Positions 27,565-36,064 of a stretch of 64,000 nt of DNA are shown here, piece after piece (within the stretch, counting starts at the first letter, position 1; every line of letters begins with the position of its first letter). Under the pieces are notes generated by a model. The model had not been told where the DNA came from. It made no database searches and saw nothing but the letters and a program-made list of their open reading frames with translations. Both the position numbers and the translations under genes were made by a program. Source of the stretch: UBA9655 sp964597045 (lineage in GTDB: Bacteria; Pseudomonadota; Alphaproteobacteria; UBA9655); NCBI GenBank assembly GCA_964597045.1, contig CAZQWE010000009.1:1-64000 (forward strand), written 5' to 3'.

Positions 27565-28374
27565 GTGAAGTTACTCACCTATTGTTTTGTTTTTATTGGA
27601 TTATTTGCTCTATTAAACCTTGAAGCCTCACCTGTAGAACTTCAACCACATCGGGCTTACTATACCATTTCCCTTGCTGGCCGTCCTGATCCCCTCAGTG
27701 AAGTGAGTGATATTCGAGGGACAATGATGATCGAATTCAACAAAGTCTGTGGAGGGTACACGGTTCAACAACTATCAGATGTATGGCGATATTTAAATGA
27801 TGAAGATAGTTCAGTAGAACATGTAAGGTGGGGTTATACAACTTTTGAAAGCGATGAAGGAACAAGCTTTAAATTTTATACTTTCCGTAAGGTAAATGAT
27901 GAGCTTGTCGAAGATATTCAAGGTACGGCAACCAAGAATGGAGAGATCATTCAGGTTAATTATCAAAAACCAGAGAGAAAGCAAGTAACCCTTGCCGAAG
28001 GGACACTCTTCCCCCAACAGCACATTCGAGCTCTCTTACAAGCAGCAGCAGAAGGGGAGCGTGTATTCCCAAAGACTGTTTTTGATGGGAGTTCAATGGA
28101 TGGAGCCTCAGAGATCAATACATTTATTGGAGCAAAAAAGGTGGGGGCAGATGCTAAAGGAAATGAAGGTGTTCATCAATTTGATGGACAAGCTTATTGG
28201 CCAGTTCGCTTTGCTGTATATGGTCTTGATAAATCTGAGTATGAGCCAGAATATATAACGACACAAGAGCTCCTTCCCAATGGGATTATCAAAAAATATA
28301 ACATTGATTATGGCGGAGTTAAGATTAACGGTGTTCTCGATAGAGTTGAGCTGTTATCTAATGGTGGTTGCTAA
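27565..28374 (+). CDS. eipB: EipB-family periplasmic cell-envelope protein (DUF1849)
   Basis: A 269-residue exported protein with a signal peptide (CFVFIGLFALLNLEAS) and the EipB/DUF1849 core: LQPHRAYYTISLAG, IRGTMMIEF..CGGYTVQQLSDVWRY, TFRKVNDELVEDIQG and DGSSMDGASEINTF. Two Cys remain in the mature protein, Cys62 and the last residue Cys269, in the places of the disulfide known in Brucella EipB. That family supports outer-envelope integrity in alphaproteobacteria. GGAGGGAAAG directly upstream makes the GTG at 27565 the likely start; the ATG at 27553 overlaps that site. Confidence 0.85.
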   Translation: MKLLTYCFVFIGLFALLNLEASPVELQPHRAYYTISLAGRPDPLSEVSDIRGTMMIEFNKVCGGYTVQQLSDVWRYLNDEDSSVEHVRWGYTTFESDEGTSFKFYTFRKVNDELVEDIQGTATKNGEIIQVNYQKPERKQVTLAEGTLFPQQHIRALLQAAAEGERVFPKTVFDGSSMDGASEINTFIGAKKVGADAKGNEGVHQFDGQAYWPVRFAVYGLDKSEYEPEYITTQELLPNGIIKKYNIDYGGVKINGVLDRVELLSNGGC

Positions 28375-28524
28375 TTAAAAATGGAATGAGAGTTCACAGT
28401 TTAGAAAAATAGTCTTATCATAAGATGGTTTTAGTCCTGTGTTGTTATGTGCCAGAAACCAAAGTTTAAACAGATAGCTGGGTGGCCTACTATGCTTGAG
28501 GAGTCAACTGTTTTGAACTTAAGC

Positions 28525-28552
28525 TTGACACACGTTTCAAAAACAGTATTCT
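28525..28552 (+). promoter_or_regulatory. Sigma-70-type promoter of rpmG
   Basis: TTGACA (28525-28530), 16 bases, then TATTCT (28547-28552), ending 30 bases before the rpmG ATG. The -35 box is perfect. Confidence 0.6.
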
Positions 28553-28582
28553 GCGTCCAGTTTCAATCATGGATTTAAAACG

Positions 28583-28750
28583 ATGGCCAAGCAAAATACA
28601 ATTTCAATTAAAATGGAAAGCACAGCTGGGACAGGCTTTTTTTATGTTAAAAAGAAGAACCCACGTAAGCTTACAGAAAAACTTACAATGCGTAAGTACG
28701 ATCCAAAAGTCCGTAAGCACGTGGAATTTAAAGAGACAAAGATCAAATAA
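28583..28750 (+). CDS. rpmG: 50S ribosomal protein L33
   Basis: A 55-residue basic protein that reads MAKQNTISIKMESTAGTGFF and then YVKKKNPRKLTEKLTMRKYD, the form of L33 without the zinc Cys pairs that is usual in proteobacteria. It is part of the large ribosomal subunit near the E site. It is preceded by its own promoter. Its stop lies only 2 bases from the convergent Cys-rich gene. Confidence 0.96.
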   Translation: MAKQNTISIKMESTAGTGFFYVKKKNPRKLTEKLTMRKYDPKVRKHVEFKETKIK

Positions 28751-28752
28751 GA

Positions 28753-29121
28753 TTACTGTCGCTGTTTTTTAAGGCATTCAAGAAAAGCTTCTCCTTGTTT
28801 AGCGATTCCTAATGCATCTCCTGATTTACGTTGGTTTTCCTTTAGTTCTTCTGATCTCTGCAAGCAGACGTTTGTTTGTGTCGTGTGAGCCATACACAGT
28901 AACTTGTTGGTGTCTTCATTAGGCTTGTCTTTTTTAAGACAAACGTTGCAGAGACTATTACACATGTTTTCAATACCATCTTTTCCTTGGTATTTGTTGA
29001 TAAGTTTAAATTTGTAGCAAGGTGTTAAACAATGCCTTTGAGCTGCAGCATCAGCTTGTAGGGATGGAGCGCTGATTAAACTTAAAGAAAGCATCATGAG
29101 TGTGATTTTCAACTTAGTCAT
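28753..29121 (-). CDS. Small secreted eight-cysteine protein
   Basis: A 122-residue exported protein that I do not recognise. The signal peptide (ITLMMLSLSLISAPSLQADA) is followed by a mature part of about 100 residues with eight Cys in the order HCLTPC, MCNSLCNVC, LLC, NVC and LEC, suggesting four disulfides or metal binding. The ATG at 29121 is set by GGGAG seven bases upstream; earlier in-frame starts have none. It lies downstream of pdhC on the same strand but 98 bases away. Confidence 0.75.
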   Translation of the reverse strand: MTKLKITLMMLSLSLISAPSLQADAAAQRHCLTPCYKFKLINKYQGKDGIENMCNSLCNVCLKKDKPNEDTNKLLCMAHTTQTNVCLQRSEELKENQRKSGDALGIAKQGEAFLECLKKQRQ

Positions 29122-29218
29122 TTTTATCTCCCTTTTTAGATTATTTACAATCATAGGGAGCAATTATTAAAAATGAATTAAAGGACATAACTCTCGTTTC
29201 TTGAGTTTAATACAATCC

Positions 29219-30460
29219 TTACAAAAGCATCATAACGGGATTCTCAATGAGAGTCTTAAATTCCTTGAGGTAAACAGCACCTAAAGCGCCATCAACCACA
29301 CGATGATCAACGGAGAGGGTGCAACTCATGAGGGTTGCGAAGGTGAGCTTGCCGTCCCTCACAACAGCACGTTCTTCCCCAGCACCGACGGCAAGGATGC
29401 AAGCCTGAGGTGGATTAATGATGGCTGAGAATTCCTTAACCCCATACATACCCATATTAGAGAGACTAAACGTTCCCCCTTGGAATTCTTGGGGTTTCAG
29501 TTTGCCATCACGGGCTTTTGTGGCTAACTCTTTCATTTCATTCGATATTTCAACAAGTCCCTTAGTCTCGGCCTGACGAACAACAGGCGTAATCAAACCA
29601 CCATCTGTTGCTACAGCGACCGAGATATCACAGGATTTAAATTTGTAAATCTGATCATTCACCCAAGCCGAGTTCGCATCAGGAACATGTTTTAAAGCCA
29701 TTGCACAGGCCTTGATAATAAAGTCATTGACTGAGAGTTTGTAAGCACCATTTGCTTTGTCGTTGATTTGCTCTCGCGCCTTTAGGAGGGCATCAATCTC
29801 ACAATCAACGGTGAGATAGAAATGAGGGATGGTCTGTTTGGCTTCAACCAACCGTCTCGCAATCACCTTACGAACGTTTGTTGAGTTAATAACTTCATAT
29901 TCAGGCTCGTATCCTGAAAGAAGAGGGGAGGAGGCCGGTTGAAGTGCCGGAGCTGCTCCACCTTGTGTAAGTGCGCGTTCTACGTCGTCTCGTAAGATTC
30001 TTCCCCTTGGACCTGAGCCGGGAATAGAGCCAAGGTTGACATGGGCTTCTTCAGCAATTCGACGGGCAAGAGGTGTGGCAAATATCCGTCCTTCAGAAGT
30101 TTGTTGGGATATAACTTTGAGATCGGGTTTCTTTTCTGGTGTTGTTTGAGAAGGGGTTGGGGCGGGAGCAGGCTCTGTTAGAGTTTTCTTAACTTCTTTA
30201 ATGGCCGAAGCATCTTCGCCTTCCTCAAGAAGGATGGCTATGGGTTCATTGACCTTAACACCTTCTGTTCCTTCAGGGATAAGAATTTTTCCCATTGTGC
30301 CTTCATCAACGGCTTCAACTTCCATTGTTGCTTTGTCGGTTTCAATCTCTGCCATGACATCACCGGCTTTAACAATATCACCTTCCTTCTTTAACCATTT
30401 GACAAGATTCCCTTCTGTCATTGTGGGAGAGAGAGCTGGCATTAAGATTTCAATCGGCAT
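29219..30460 (-). CDS. pdhC: Pyruvate dehydrogenase E2 (dihydrolipoyl acetyltransferase)
   Basis: A 413-residue E2 with one lipoyl domain (lipoyl Lys43 in EIETDKATMEVEA), a Pro/Ala linker, a peripheral-subunit binding domain at about 127-164 (ATPLARRIAEE...GPRGRILRDDV) and the acetyltransferase core with catalytic His386 and Asp390 (DHRVVDG). It moves acetyl groups from E1 to CoA. It is third in pdhA-pdhB-pdhC, starting 15 bases after pdhB. The E3 gene is not in the window. Confidence 0.97.
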   Translation of the reverse strand: MPIEILMPALSPTMTEGNLVKWLKKEGDIVKAGDVMAEIETDKATMEVEAVDEGTMGKILIPEGTEGVKVNEPIAILLEEGEDASAIKEVKKTLTEPAPAPTPSQTTPEKKPDLKVISQQTSEGRIFATPLARRIAEEAHVNLGSIPGSGPRGRILRDDVERALTQGGAAPALQPASSPLLSGYEPEYEVINSTNVRKVIARRLVEAKQTIPHFYLTVDCEIDALLKAREQINDKANGAYKLSVNDFIIKACAMALKHVPDANSAWVNDQIYKFKSCDISVAVATDGGLITPVVRQAETKGLVEISNEMKELATKARDGKLKPQEFQGGTFSLSNMGMYGVKEFSAIINPPQACILAVGAGEERAVVRDGKLTFATLMSCTLSVDHRVVDGALGAVYLKEFKTLIENPVMMLL

Positions 30461-30475
30461 CCCGTGATCCTTTTC

Positions 30476-31498
30476 TTAATTTTTGTAACAAACGGCTTTC
30501 GCCGCCTCGATAATATCCGCAACTTGTGGAAGTGCCAAGTGTTCTAGGTTGGCAGCATAAGGCATAGGCACATCAGCTCCATTAACTCTAACAACTGGCG
30601 CATCTAAGTAGTCAAAAGCATCTTCCATCATGACAGCAGCAAGTTCTGAGCCAATCCCTGCAAAAGGCCAGCTTTCCTCAACGGATACAAGACGATTGGT
30701 TTTCATAACTGACCGAACAACCGTTTCCCGATCTAAAGGTCGAATCGTTCTCAAATCAATGACTTCCGCATCAATGCCAAGTTCTGCCAAGGCTTCAGCC
30801 GCTTCAAGGGCTTTTCCAACCATGAGAGAAAAGGCGGTGATGGTTACATGTTCACCTGGTCGACGGATCAAAGCTTGACCAATAGGGACGATATGATCCG
30901 GGTCATTTGAGACATCGTCAAAGGCATGACCATAAAGAAGTTCATTCTCAAGACAAATAACGGGGTTGGGATCACGAATCGCAGCTTTTAGCAATCCTTT
31001 TGCATCGCCCGCACTATAAGGACTGATAACCTTAAGACCTGGACAATGGGCATACCAACTGGCATAGCAATGGGAATGTTGAGCACCGACTCGAGAAGCA
31101 GCGCCATTGGGACCTCGAAACACAATGGGACAGCCCATTTGTCCCCCAGACATATAAAGGGTTTTTGCGGCTGAGTTAATGATTTGATCAATGGCTTGCA
31201 TTGAAAAGTTAAAGGTCATGAACTCGACAATAGGACGAAGCCCCCCAAATGCTGCACCCACACCAAGGCCTGCAAAGCCGTGTTCTGTAATTGGGGTATC
31301 CACAACTCTTTTTGAGCCAAACTCATCCAGGAGTCCTTGACTGACTTTATACGCACCATTGTATTCAGCGACTTCTTCTCCCATGAGAAAAACAGAGGCA
31401 TCGCGGCGCATTTCTTCTGCCATCCCGTCTCTTAGAGCTTCTCTAACTGTCATTGTATTTAGGTTTAAATTCTGCATTACTGTTCCTTGTACTGACAT
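30476..31498 (-). CDS. pdhB: Pyruvate dehydrogenase E1 component, beta subunit
   Basis: A 340-residue transketolase-like subunit: MTVREALRDGMAEEMRRD, GEEVAEYNGAYKVSQGL, TPITEHGFAGLGVGAA and FRGPNG are the E1-beta signatures. Unlike E1-beta of many free-living alphaproteobacteria it has no N-terminal lipoyl domain; this is the shorter form known from Rickettsiales. The ATG overlaps the pdhA stop by one base (TAATG). An internal ATG at residue 8, with AGGA upstream, is a possible alternative start. Confidence 0.96.
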   Translation of the reverse strand: MSVQGTVMQNLNLNTMTVREALRDGMAEEMRRDASVFLMGEEVAEYNGAYKVSQGLLDEFGSKRVVDTPITEHGFAGLGVGAAFGGLRPIVEFMTFNFSMQAIDQIINSAAKTLYMSGGQMGCPIVFRGPNGAASRVGAQHSHCYASWYAHCPGLKVISPYSAGDAKGLLKAAIRDPNPVICLENELLYGHAFDDVSNDPDHIVPIGQALIRRPGEHVTITAFSLMVGKALEAAEALAELGIDAEVIDLRTIRPLDRETVVRSVMKTNRLVSVEESWPFAGIGSELAAVMMEDAFDYLDAPVVRVNGADVPMPYAANLEHLALPQVADIIEAAKAVCYKN

Positions 31499-32466
31499 TA
31501 TACTAGCACATCCGTATAGAGTTCTGAAGGATCGGGTTCGGGTGAAGTTTTAGAAAATTCAACGGCTTCGAGCACGATAGCTTTAATGTCGTCCTCAATC
31601 TTCTTAATTTTAGTTTCAGGAATTTTGAGGGTTTTTTCCATGTAAAGCTTAAAGTGATCAACAGGATCTCTTTCTACTTTTACAGTATCAACCTCTTCCT
31701 TAGACCTATATTTCGCAGGGTCGGACATGGAGTGACCTCGATATCTATAGGTATCTAATTCAAGAATGTAAGGTCCCTTTCCAGAACGGGCATGGTCAAG
31801 GGCTCTCAAAGCAGCTTCTTTGACGTCAACATATGACATGCCGTCAACTTGTTCACCTGGAATATTCCAACCTTGCCCACGACCATAATAATTCGGTCCA
31901 GCAGAGGAACGTTCTTGAGAGGTCCCCATGCCATAGTGATTGTTTTCAATGACATACACAACGGGGAGCTTCCATAGAGATGCCATGTTGTAAGATTCAT
32001 AAACTTGTCCTTGGTTAGCAGCTCCATCACCCATTGAGGCAACGCAGACTCCACCATCTTCTTTATATTTATGGGCAAAGGCTAGGCCTGTCCCAAGGGG
32101 TATTTGTGCACCCACAATTCCATGTCCACCAAAGAAATTCTTCTCCCGGCTAAACATGTGCATGGAACCACCTTTCCCTTTGGAATATCCACCACTACGA
32201 CCTGTGAGTTCTGCCATTACACCCTTTGGATCCATACCTGCTGCAAGCATATGTCCATGATCACGGTAAGCGGTAATAATTGTATCCATAGATTTGAGAA
32301 CAGATTGAATGCCCACAACAACGGCTTCTTGCCCTATATATAAATGACAAAAGCCTGCAATGAGCCCCATTCCGTAAAGTTGGGCGGCCCGCTCTTCAAA
32401 GCGTCTAATGAGAAGCATGTCATGATAAGCCTTAAGGGCCTCATCTTGAGAAATCAATTTTGACAC
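31498..32466 (-). CDS. pdhA: Pyruvate dehydrogenase E1 component, alpha subunit
   Basis: A 322-residue E1-alpha. The thiamine-diphosphate motif starts at GDGAANQGQ (146-154) and ends at ENNHYGMGT (174-182). YRGHSMSDPAKYR is the active-site loop. With PdhB it decarboxylates pyruvate and reductively acetylates the E2 lipoyl group. It is the first gene of the pdhABC unit and feeds acetyl-CoA into the TCA cycle. Confidence 0.97.
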   Translation of the reverse strand: MSKLISQDEALKAYHDMLLIRRFEERAAQLYGMGLIAGFCHLYIGQEAVVVGIQSVLKSMDTIITAYRDHGHMLAAGMDPKGVMAELTGRSGGYSKGKGGSMHMFSREKNFFGGHGIVGAQIPLGTGLAFAHKYKEDGGVCVASMGDGAANQGQVYESYNMASLWKLPVVYVIENNHYGMGTSQERSSAGPNYYGRGQGWNIPGEQVDGMSYVDVKEAALRALDHARSGKGPYILELDTYRYRGHSMSDPAKYRSKEEVDTVKVERDPVDHFKLYMEKTLKIPETKIKKIEDDIKAIVLEAVEFSKTSPEPDPSELYTDVLV

Positions 32467-32540
32467 GTGTCTTCCTTTTCTAAACTCATGGATGAGACAT
32501 CCATACCTAGAAATGAGTGGTTTGGCAACCCGGTTTCATT

Positions 32541-33167
32541 TTATATAAGGCTAAATAAGATATATATAGAAAATCCAATCAACAAAATTCCAGAGATCCG
32601 ATTGATCCAATGAAGCTGATTATCAGATAATTTATGATGCAAAAGGCGGACGGCGGTTGAGAGTGAAAACCACCACGCCGTTGCACCAACAAAAACACCC
32701 ATAACAAGAGTTGACGCTTGCGTGTGGGATTCATCAATGGGCTTTATTCCCATGGCAGCAAAAGCCGCTGCAAAGACGAGAAGTGTGATAGGATTCGAAA
32801 GTGTAAGAAAGAAAGCTGATGTAAGAGCATGAATAAGTGAGGTTTCACCATTGTTTCCAAGATTCATATCACGGGGGTGAGAACGAGCAATAGAGATTCC
32901 AATCCACCCGACAAGAAGGCCTCCAAATAATCTCAGGTAAAAATCATGAGTGTTAATAAAGTTAGAAATTGAGGAGAGACCAAAACCTGCGACAGCTCCA
33001 TAAAATGTGTCCGCAAGTCCAGCACCAAGCCCTGTGAAAAGGCCAAGAATATAACTGTTTGAGAGAGTTCTGCGAATGCACAGAATTCCGATGGGACCCA
33101 CGGGTGCAGCAATAGCAAAGCCGGCCACAATACCTTTTAGGAAAATCATAATGAGATCAGTGGGCAT
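32541..33167 (-). CDS. LysE-family amino-acid exporter
   Basis: A 208-residue membrane protein with about six hydrophobic segments. The N-terminal GFAIAAPVGPIGILCIRRTL is the LysE/RhtB hallmark, and LTLSNPITLLVFAAAFA is the second conserved stretch. Members export lysine, homoserine, threonine or similar compounds; the substrate is not predictable. It is divergent from the subtilase gene and separate from pdhA (74-base gap). Confidence 0.9.
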   Translation of the reverse strand: MPTDLIMIFLKGIVAGFAIAAPVGPIGILCIRRTLSNSYILGLFTGLGAGLADTFYGAVAGFGLSSISNFINTHDFYLRLFGGLLVGWIGISIARSHPRDMNLGNNGETSLIHALTSAFFLTLSNPITLLVFAAAFAAMGIKPIDESHTQASTLVMGVFVGATAWWFSLSTAVRLLHHKLSDNQLHWINRISGILLIGFSIYILFSLI

Positions 33168-33248
33168 GCCCTGAATTCCTTTTCATATCATTGATCTTTT
33201 AACTTGGGTCAAAGGGTGTGTCTAGCCTTATTATTTAGATCACAAAAC

Positions 33249-33277
33249 TTGATAAGTATTAAAAAGTATTATATAAT
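33249..33277 (+). promoter_or_regulatory. Sigma-70-type promoter of the subtilase gene
   Basis: TTGATA (33249-33254), 17 bases, then a perfect TATAAT (33272-33277). The start codon at 33307 lies 29 bases downstream, giving a very short leader without a clear ribosome site. Confidence 0.6.
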
Positions 33278-33306
33278 TATTGTATAATACAATATTGGTG
33301 TTTTGC

Positions 33307-35919
33307 ATGGTTAAGTCTATTAATTTTATTCTGTTTACTTACGTTCTCCTGGGGTCGGCTTCAGCATTTGCACAAAATGTGAAGCACAATCCTAAAGAAG
33401 CATTTGAAACTCATGGCCTTAGAGGCATTAAGGTCACCAAGGTGACTGGTGCGGATTCTTTGCATGCTAAGGGAATTAAGGGGCGTGGGAAGGTTGCCAT
33501 TATAGATGAAAACTTTACGCCAAAGGACATAAGCTTTTTGCAAGCCAAGAAGTTACTTCATTCCGCTACAACTCGATTGAGTACTGCTGCCTTAACCCAA
33601 ACAGAAGCTATACCTCTTGATGAGGAAATGGGGCATGGAACGGGTGTGATGCATACGTTTCATAGTGTGGCTCCTGAAACAGAAATCCTTCCCATTGATG
33701 TAAGATATATGGAGCATAAGAATAAATCTATACATCCCATGGCACATGCTATTGATATAGCTATCAAAGAGAAAGTAGATGCCATTAGTTTAAGTATTTC
33801 CCCGGATGATACAGATCCTGAGTATGTCAATGCCCTCGTGCGTGCTATTAACAATAATATTCCTATTTTCTATGCTGCTGGTAATTACTCGAAGCCAGGG
33901 GCTCCTGCCATATTAGATACAATCAAGAGTAGATCAACGGGAAAAATGATTCCCCAAAATGAAATGGTAGCATTTGAACGGGCGGGCAAGAAAGGTATCC
34001 TCTTTGCTCTTGCGATCGGCTTAGATCATAAAGGTGAAGAAATCTTTACTGACTTTTCTGTTCATCCGTCAGTCAATTCAGAATCCCATGCTGTGGCAAC
34101 GATTGGTCAAGAAATACCTGTTCCAGGCGATTTATTTGGAGGAACCTCAGGATCAGCCCCCATTTTTTCAGCTTCCTACATGTTACTTAAGCAATACATG
34201 CAAAGCTTAAATCATTGGGAATCCCCTCACTCTCTTCTTAAGGAAATTCATGACTCTGGCCATGACTTAACGCATCAATATGTAGGAACACCTCTAAAAA
34301 CATACAAGGTTCTTGATCTGAATAAAGCGATGCAGCGTATGTCTGCCCGGGTTGAGCCTCCTACCATAATTGACTTTGATTACCAGAGTGTTTCCTTTAG
34401 CCAGTTAAGTGCAAATGAAGTACATTTTTCATTCAATAATACGAAAACAGGTCAAGTTGTGAGTAAACAGCTTACCCTCCCAGAAAACTATGGTATGACC
34501 CTGAAGGGTAATAAACTTCTTGTAGAACAACATGCACCGCTTTTTGAAGTTATTGATAATACAAAGAATATTCAGATTCAGATTGTAAGGGGAGTCGATT
34601 CAATCGCTATTCAGAAAAGCACGGGTTTAGAGCACTTCGGACTTTTCTCTTATAATACAGTTAATTATCCAGGACAGCTTGAGGAAATGCCAAGCTTAGC
34701 TATTTCAGCACCGAAACTTGTCAATGCAGGAACATTGAAAGCGAAGACATTTCAATTTTACGGGAAAGATGTTGAGAATTTTGGTCATATTATTTCTCCT
34801 AATCCAATGATGGTTAATTCAGTTGGTACAATGATATTTAACGAAGGTTTGCTAAAAGTTCCTGAAGTTATAGGTAAAGACGTAAGATATAGAGACTTAA
34901 AATTTGATTATGAGACTTTGCATGTCTCCGTTTTAGACTCAAATAAAGTTCAAGTTTCCCTAAAGAACGTTCCAAAAAAAGTGAACCTCGATTACACATT
35001 TACAGTGGAGGAGGGATATGGAATTAAGTGGGAAAAAGGAAAATTGGTTCTCGCTAAGGATTCACCCTTGCTTAATATCCTTATCCCAGAAAGTGACATT
35101 AATATTCAAATGACAAAATATAATAATAATCTTGCCATTATTAAAAGTATTGGGATGAAGCATATTGGTGTTCAATCCTATCTTGATGTTCTTTATCCTG
35201 GTCAACTTGAGGAAATTCCACGTTTAGATATTAGTGCACCCAAATTAACAAATATTGGGACTTTGAAAGCAACCGAGCTTCGTTTTCACGGGGATGAAAT
35301 TGAAAACGTGGGGCATATTATTTCATCAAATCCTGTAAATCTAACACGGGCTGGAACCATGATCCTCAATGAAGGGTTATTAAAAGTACCTCAGTTTAAG
35401 GGAAAAGATCATTTCATGAGTGATGTTAACTTTAATTTTGATGAAGTCTCAATAGAAGTCACAGGAGAAAATTCCGTTAATGTTTCATTGGATAACAGTA
35501 AAACAAATCAAGGTATTGATTATTCATTTGAGGTACCTGAAGGATATGGAATTAAATGGGAGAGGGGGAAATTAATTGTTGTTAAAGGAGCTCCCTTCCT
35601 AGAGATTAAAGATAATAATACTCATTTACTTTTAAATAGACTAAAGGATAATGTCTCCATTATTAAATCGACGGGGATTTCAGCCTTTAATCTTGATTCT
35701 CATATACCCGTTTATTATCCTGGCCAACTTGAAGAAATTCCAAGTTTATCTGTATCGGCTCCCAAGCTTACCAATGCAGGTACGTTAAGTGCAAAGAATT
35801 TAGAATTCCACGGGGGAGTCATCGAAAATCTGGGTCACATCCTTTCCCCCAATCCTCTTTACTTAGGCAATAAAGGGACGGTCGTTCAAAATAAAGGCCT
35901 TATCAAAGTTCCAAAATAA
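33307..35919 (+). CDS. Secreted subtilisin-like serine protease with three C-terminal repeat domains
   Basis: An 870-residue protein: signal peptide (INFILFTYVLLGSASAFAQ), then an S8 peptidase domain at about 35-345. All catalytic positions are present: Asp67 (VAIIDENF), His110 (GHGTGVMHTF), oxyanion Asn193 (AAGNYS) and Ser281 (GGTSGSAP). No I9 propeptide is evident. The rest (about 356-870) is three copies of a domain of about 165 residues at a period of 174-176, each with YPGQLEE[MI]P, SAPKL, GTL.A, EN.GHI.S.NP and (N.)GL.KVP. The repeats look beta-solenoid-like. The same domain ends the next secreted protein. The ATG at 33307 follows a TTG and GTG in frame and begins the signal peptide. 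Secretion is inferred; the substrate is unknown. Confidence 0.85.
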   Translation: MVKSINFILFTYVLLGSASAFAQNVKHNPKEAFETHGLRGIKVTKVTGADSLHAKGIKGRGKVAIIDENFTPKDISFLQAKKLLHSATTRLSTAALTQTEAIPLDEEMGHGTGVMHTFHSVAPETEILPIDVRYMEHKNKSIHPMAHAIDIAIKEKVDAISLSISPDDTDPEYVNALVRAINNNIPIFYAAGNYSKPGAPAILDTIKSRSTGKMIPQNEMVAFERAGKKGILFALAIGLDHKGEEIFTDFSVHPSVNSESHAVATIGQEIPVPGDLFGGTSGSAPIFSASYMLLKQYMQSLNHWESPHSLLKEIHDSGHDLTHQYVGTPLKTYKVLDLNKAMQRMSARVEPPTIIDFDYQSVSFSQLSANEVHFSFNNTKTGQVVSKQLTLPENYGMTLKGNKLLVEQHAPLFEVIDNTKNIQIQIVRGVDSIAIQKSTGLEHFGLFSYNTVNYPGQLEEMPSLAISAPKLVNAGTLKAKTFQFYGKDVENFGHIISPNPMMVNSVGTMIFNEGLLKVPEVIGKDVRYRDLKFDYETLHVSVLDSNKVQVSLKNVPKKVNLDYTFTVEEGYGIKWEKGKLVLAKDSPLLNILIPESDINIQMTKYNNNLAIIKSIGMKHIGVQSYLDVLYPGQLEEIPRLDISAPKLTNIGTLKATELRFHGDEIENVGHIISSNPVNLTRAGTMILNEGLLKVPQFKGKDHFMSDVNFNFDEVSIEVTGENSVNVSLDNSKTNQGIDYSFEVPEGYGIKWERGKLIVVKGAPFLEIKDNNTHLLLNRLKDNVSIIKSTGISAFNLDSHIPVYYPGQLEEIPSLSVSAPKLTNAGTLSAKNLEFHGGVIENLGHILSPNPLYLGNKGTVVQNKGLIKVPK
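34372..35916 (+). repeat. Three tandem copies of an unfamiliar beta-rich domain (in the subtilase)
   Basis: Copies lie at about 34372-34866, 34897-35394 and 35431-35916. They are diverged at DNA level but share fixed protein landmarks: an FDY/FNFD start, EGYGIKWE.GKL (copies 2 and 3; ENYGMTLKGNKL in copy 1), ST/SIG, YPGQLEE, SAPKL.N.GTL and ENxGHI, ending in GLLKVP or GLIKVP. The protein divergence points to old duplications maintained by selection. Confidence 0.85.
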
Positions 35920-35992
35920 TTTTTCGTAAAAGTCATCTGTAAATAAGCTTTGTACTAAATAAGTGTTCTCAGAAAAATAATAATGTATGGGC

Positions 35993-36021
35993 TTGACAAA
36001 GTAATAATAAATCACTAGTTA
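35993..36021 (+). promoter_or_regulatory. Possible promoter of the 1332-residue secreted protein
   Basis: TTGACA (35993-35998), 17 bases, then TAGTTA (36016-36021), 44 bases before the ATG. The -35 box is perfect and the -10 box is weak. Confidence 0.45.
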
Positions 36022-36064
36022 ATTCTTATTGTAAAACTTATAAAACTATTTATGGTGCCCAGAT

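Noticed and set aside
28375..28524. Possible tRNA or small RNA upstream of rpmG
   Set aside because: No cloverleaf or T-loop consensus could be found by eye; only a promoter close to rpmG is convincing.
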